Assembly (NCBI GenBank): GCA_948435975.1
Contig: CAOJHG010000109.1
Coordinates: forward strand, 1 to 7,068
Direction of reading: 5' to 3'
Length of the DNA stretch: 7,068 bases
From: an uncultured Oscillibacter sp.
Lineage (GTDB): Bacteria > Bacillota > Clostridia > Oscillospirales > Oscillospiraceae
The notes below the pieces were generated by a model, which had not been told where the DNA came from, made no database searches, and saw only the letters and a list, made by a program, of their open reading frames with translations. Position 1 is the first letter of the stretch; the number at the start of each line of letters is the position of its first letter. This document shows, piece after piece, positions 5,253 to 7,068 of the stretch. Made by a program: the position numbers and the translations under genes.

Positions 5253-6479
5253 CTACTTCGTATAAGCCCGGTGAAAAACCTTCTTGCCTTTTTTGATAAT
5301 CACGCCGTCTCCTGCAAAGTCCTCTTGGCCCAGGGTCTCAGCGGCATCAGACACTTTCCGGTCATTCACGCTCACACCGCCCTGCTGGACCAAGCGGCGG
5401 GCCTCGCCATTCGACGCGCACAGACCACAGGCTACCAACAAGCTCAGCACGCCGATCTTTCCATCTTCGAACTTCGCCGCCGGGAGCTCTGTTGCAGGCA
5501 TGTTCACAACAGAACCGCCGCCGGTGAAGAGCCCCTTCGCGGTCTCCTGCGCCTTTGCAGCCTCTTCCTCACCGTGGACCAGCTTTGTCAGCTCATAGGC
5601 CAGGATCTCTTTCGCCTTGTTCAACTGGCTTCCTTCCCAGCCGTCCATTGCGTCAATCTCCTCCAGGGGCAGGAACGTCAGCATCCGAATGCACTTCAAA
5701 ACATCCGCGTCCTCCACGTTTCTCCAATACTGGTAGAAATCATAAGGCGTGGTCTTGTTCGGGTCCAGCCACACCGCGCCCGCCTGAGTCTTGCCCATCT
5801 TCTTTCCCTCACTGGTCAGCAGAAGCGTGATGGTCATGGCGTGGGCATCCTTTCCCAGCTTCCGGCGAATCAATTCGGTTCCTCCCAGCATATTGCTCCA
5901 CTGGTCGTTGCCGCCGCACTGCATATTACAGCCCACCGTCTGGAACATGTGGTAGAAATCGTAGGACTGCATAATCATATAGTTGAACTCCAGAAAGCTC
6001 AGGCCCTTCTCCATCCGCTGCTTGTAGCACTCCGCCCGCAGCATGTTGTTCACAGAGAAGCACGCGCCCACATCCCGCAGAAGCTCCACATAGTTCAGCC
6101 CTAAAAGCCAGTCCGCATTGTTCAGCATCAGCGCCTTTCCCTCGCTGAAATCAATGAACTTCTCCATCTGCTTCTTGAAACAGCCGGCGTTGTGCTGGAT
6201 GGTCTCCGGGGTCAGCATTTGGCGCATGTCGCTCCGGCCGGAGGGGTCTCCCACCATAGTCGTACCGCCGCCGATCAGGGCGATAGGACGGTTGCCCGCC
6301 ATTTGCAGACGCTTCATCAAACACAGTGCCATAAAGTGTCCTACGTGAAGGCTGTCAGCGGTGCAGTCAAAGCCAATGTAGAAGGTGGCCCTGCCATTGT
6401 TCACCAGCTCCCGAATCTGCTCCTCGTCAGTGACCTGTGCAATGAGGCCGCGGGCTTTCAGTTCTTCATAAATCTGCAT
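5253..6479 (-). CDS. tyrS: Tyrosyl-tRNA synthetase
   Basis: Charges tRNA-Tyr with tyrosine via tyrosyl-adenylate; class Ic synthetase, cytoplasmic homodimer. 408 residues, typical for the bacterial TyrS type. The N-terminus MQIYEELKARGLIAQVTD is as expected for the family. YIGFDCTADSLHVGHF (34-49) contains the HIGH signature as HVGH (45-48), with Y34 and D38 in the tyrosine pocket. GGNDQW (189-194) is the usual binding motif, with Asn where many homologues have Ser. The KMSKS loop is KMGKT (227-231), a normal TyrS variant. The C-terminal S4 RNA-binding domain covers about 341-405. The start at 6479 fits the family N-terminus, although its AAAGGAG site (6491-6497) is 11 bases away, slightly far. 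The T-box leader immediately upstream, with a Tyr specifier codon, independently confirms the amino acid. Confidence 0.98.
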   Translation of the reverse strand: MQIYEELKARGLIAQVTDEEQIRELVNNGRATFYIGFDCTADSLHVGHFMALCLMKRLQMAGNRPIALIGGGTTMVGDPSGRSDMRQMLTPETIQHNAGCFKKQMEKFIDFSEGKALMLNNADWLLGLNYVELLRDVGACFSVNNMLRAECYKQRMEKGLSFLEFNYMIMQSYDFYHMFQTVGCNMQCGGNDQWSNMLGGTELIRRKLGKDAHAMTITLLLTSEGKKMGKTQAGAVWLDPNKTTPYDFYQYWRNVEDADVLKCIRMLTFLPLEEIDAMDGWEGSQLNKAKEILAYELTKLVHGEEEAAKAQETAKGLFTGGGSVVNMPATELPAAKFEDGKIGVLSLLVACGLCASNGEARRLVQQGGVSVNDRKVSDAAETLGQEDFAGDGVIIKKGKKVFHRAYTK

Positions 6480-6534
6480 GTTTTACTGCGCTCCTTTTAT
6501 CTTATTCGCTGGATACTCCCCTGGGCGGAGAAAG

Positions 6535-6571
6535 AAAAAACGCCTCCTATCCCGTTGGGGGACAGAGGGCG
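6535..6571 (-). terminator. T-box-controlled intrinsic terminator before tyrS
   Basis: Minus strand: a 13-position stem of 6571-6559 (CGCCCTCTGTCCC) with 6553-6541 (GGGATAGGAGGCG), with one mismatch and two G-U pairs, a 5-base loop, then six Ts (6540-6535). The CCTCTG in its 5' arm (6568-6563) is also the 3' arm of the antiterminator, so the two folds exclude each other. Confidence 0.9.
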
Positions 6572-6812
6572 AAAAATCGCGGTACCACCTCTGGTTCACG
6601 CCGTCCTCGCGGGCGGACGCCTCATGCCGTGCCATCACACGACTGCGCAGTAACGGGCGCTCCCGGTACACGCCTACTGGGGAGGGGGCAAGCTCCCGTT
6701 CGGGCGACGGCTCCAAGGCGTATTCACCGTCCGCCCCTCTCCCCCTTCCACCAACCGGGGGTTCTCTTAGCAGCGGCAGCGACGGCTACTGGTCCTCTTC
6801 TTCGCTGTAACT
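6535..6812 (-). promoter_or_regulatory. Tyrosine T-box riboswitch leader of tyrS
   Basis: The leader senses uncharged tRNA-Tyr and lets transcription continue into tyrS when charging is low. Seen on the minus strand: the AGTA motif (6790-6787), followed by CCGTC pairing with GACGG (6731-6727); then TGAA and specifier codon TAC (6722-6720), which is Tyr. A distal stem I helix CCCCC/GGGGG (6761-6757 with 6745-6741) carries an AAGAGA bulge-type motif nearby. A stem III-like hairpin CGTCC/GGACG spans 6619-6602. The T-box sequence AGGTGGTACCGCG ends near 6578. Its TGGT bulge (6587-6584) can pair with the ACCA end of tRNA-Tyr, whose discriminator base is A. The antiterminator is CAGAGG (6593-6588) with CCTCTG (6568-6563), competing with the terminator at 6571-6535. 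Confidence 0.95.
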
Positions 6813-6818
6813 ACTGGC

Positions 6819-6847
6819 ATTCTAGCAGACAAGCGAAGATTTGTCAA
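6819..6847 (-). promoter_or_regulatory. Promoter of the T-box-tyrS unit
   Basis: Minus strand: perfect TTGACA (6847-6842), a 17-base spacer, TAGAAT (6824-6819) preceded by TGC (extended -10). The transcript should start near 6812, giving a leader of about 330 bases. A near-consensus promoter fits T-box genes, where control is exerted at termination. Confidence 0.85.
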
Positions 6848-6983
6848 CCAAAATCATGACAGGTTCCGCCGCCCAGACCCAGGCTAATCACAGATGGTCT
6901 TTAGGTCTCTATAAAATGTCTCACAAAGGCTTCTTCGTTAAAATTTTTGAGCTTGGATTTTTACTTCAAATACCCAAAATAAA
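6848..6983. other. Spacer upstream of the tyrS promoter, nothing recognised
   Basis: About 135 bases between the terminator at the right edge and the tyrS promoter. It is AT-rich toward its right end. I see no reading frame, RNA motif or repeat in it. Confidence 0.5.
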
Positions 6984-7010
6984 AGGGCCGCCCGGTTTTT
7001 GGACGGCCCT
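6976..7010 (-). terminator. Intrinsic terminator of the gene at the right edge
   Basis: AGGGCCGCCC (6984-6993) and GGACGGCCCT (7001-7010) form a 10-position stem with a single C-A mismatch and a 7-base loop. On the minus strand it is followed by TTTTATTTT and lies eight bases after the stop codon at 7018. The plus-strand flank is also T-rich, but no plus-strand gene ends here. Confidence 0.8.
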
Positions 7011-7017
7011 GTTTCTT

Positions 7018-7068
7018 TTATCTGCCGCAGGCGCAGCAGCACTCGTCGTAGTTCTCCGGGATACGCAC
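7018..7068 (-). CDS. C-terminal end of an unknown gene with a Cys-rich tail (partial)
   Basis: Sixteen codons then TAA: VRIPENYDECCCACGR. I do not recognise it. Four cysteines in the last seven residues (CCCACGR) could bind metal or be a coincidence of a short fragment. The reading frame is inferred from the position of the stop immediately before a good minus-strand terminator. The other minus-strand frames would run through that hairpin or lack context. The start and the rest of the gene lie beyond the right edge. Confidence 0.5.
   Translation of the reverse strand: MRIPENYDECCCACGR

Noticed and set aside
5271..6104. 277-codon plus-strand frame opposite tyrS
   Set aside because: Antisense shadow of an unmistakable TyrRS.
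6483..6810. Reading frames across the T-box leader on both strands
   Set aside because: The region is fully explained as a structured RNA leader; the frames have no ribosome binding sites or recognisable motifs.
1..7068. Mobile element, CRISPR array, defence island or biosynthetic cluster
   Set aside because: No transposase, integrase, spaced repeat array or cluster of accessory genes is present; the genes are housekeeping or cell-envelope types.

Overview
The window reads as ordinary chromosomal DNA from a GC-rich, spore-forming-lineage member of the Clostridia. An Oscillospiraceae/Ruminococcaceae-type gut anaerobe is my best guess. The reasons are a SpoIID/LytB-family protein, a T-box leader in front of a tyrosyl-tRNA synthetase, strong AGGAGG-type ribosome binding sites, and GC-rich genes separated by short AT-rich promoter regions. 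The taxon is an inference; the gene calls do not depend on it.

Layout, left to right. Bases 1-1475 (minus) hold most of a secreted SpoIID/LytB-domain protein whose C-terminus runs off the left edge. A divergent promoter region of about 200 bp separates it from asd (1675-2757, plus; aspartate-semialdehyde dehydrogenase). After a 206-bp spacer comes dapA (2964-3857, plus; 4-hydroxy-tetrahydrodipicolinate synthase). These two catalyse consecutive steps of the lysine/diaminopimelate branch, which supplies peptidoglycan DAP, lysine and dipicolinate. dapB does not follow. A perfect 11-bp hairpin (3857-3902) acts as a shared terminator between dapA and the convergent lipoprotein gene 3901-5058 (minus), whose function I do not recognise. 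A spacer of about 195 bp with inverted repeats, an exact 17-bp direct repeat and a good sigma-A-type promoter separates it from tyrS (5253-6479, minus). tyrS has a complete T-box leader: promoter 6819-6847, specifier codon UAC, T-box sequence, and competing antiterminator and terminator. At the right edge a minus-strand reading frame ends in a Cys-rich tail (7018-7068) and is followed by a terminator.

No mobile element, CRISPR array, tRNA or rRNA gene, or defence or biosynthetic cassette is visible. I found no convincing novel multi-gene system. The points most worth a second look are the 17-bp duplication of the lipoprotein start region just behind tyrS, the face-to-face promoters between the SpoIID-like gene and asd, the SPOR-like region inside the SpoIID-like protein, and the unknown propeller-like lipoprotein.
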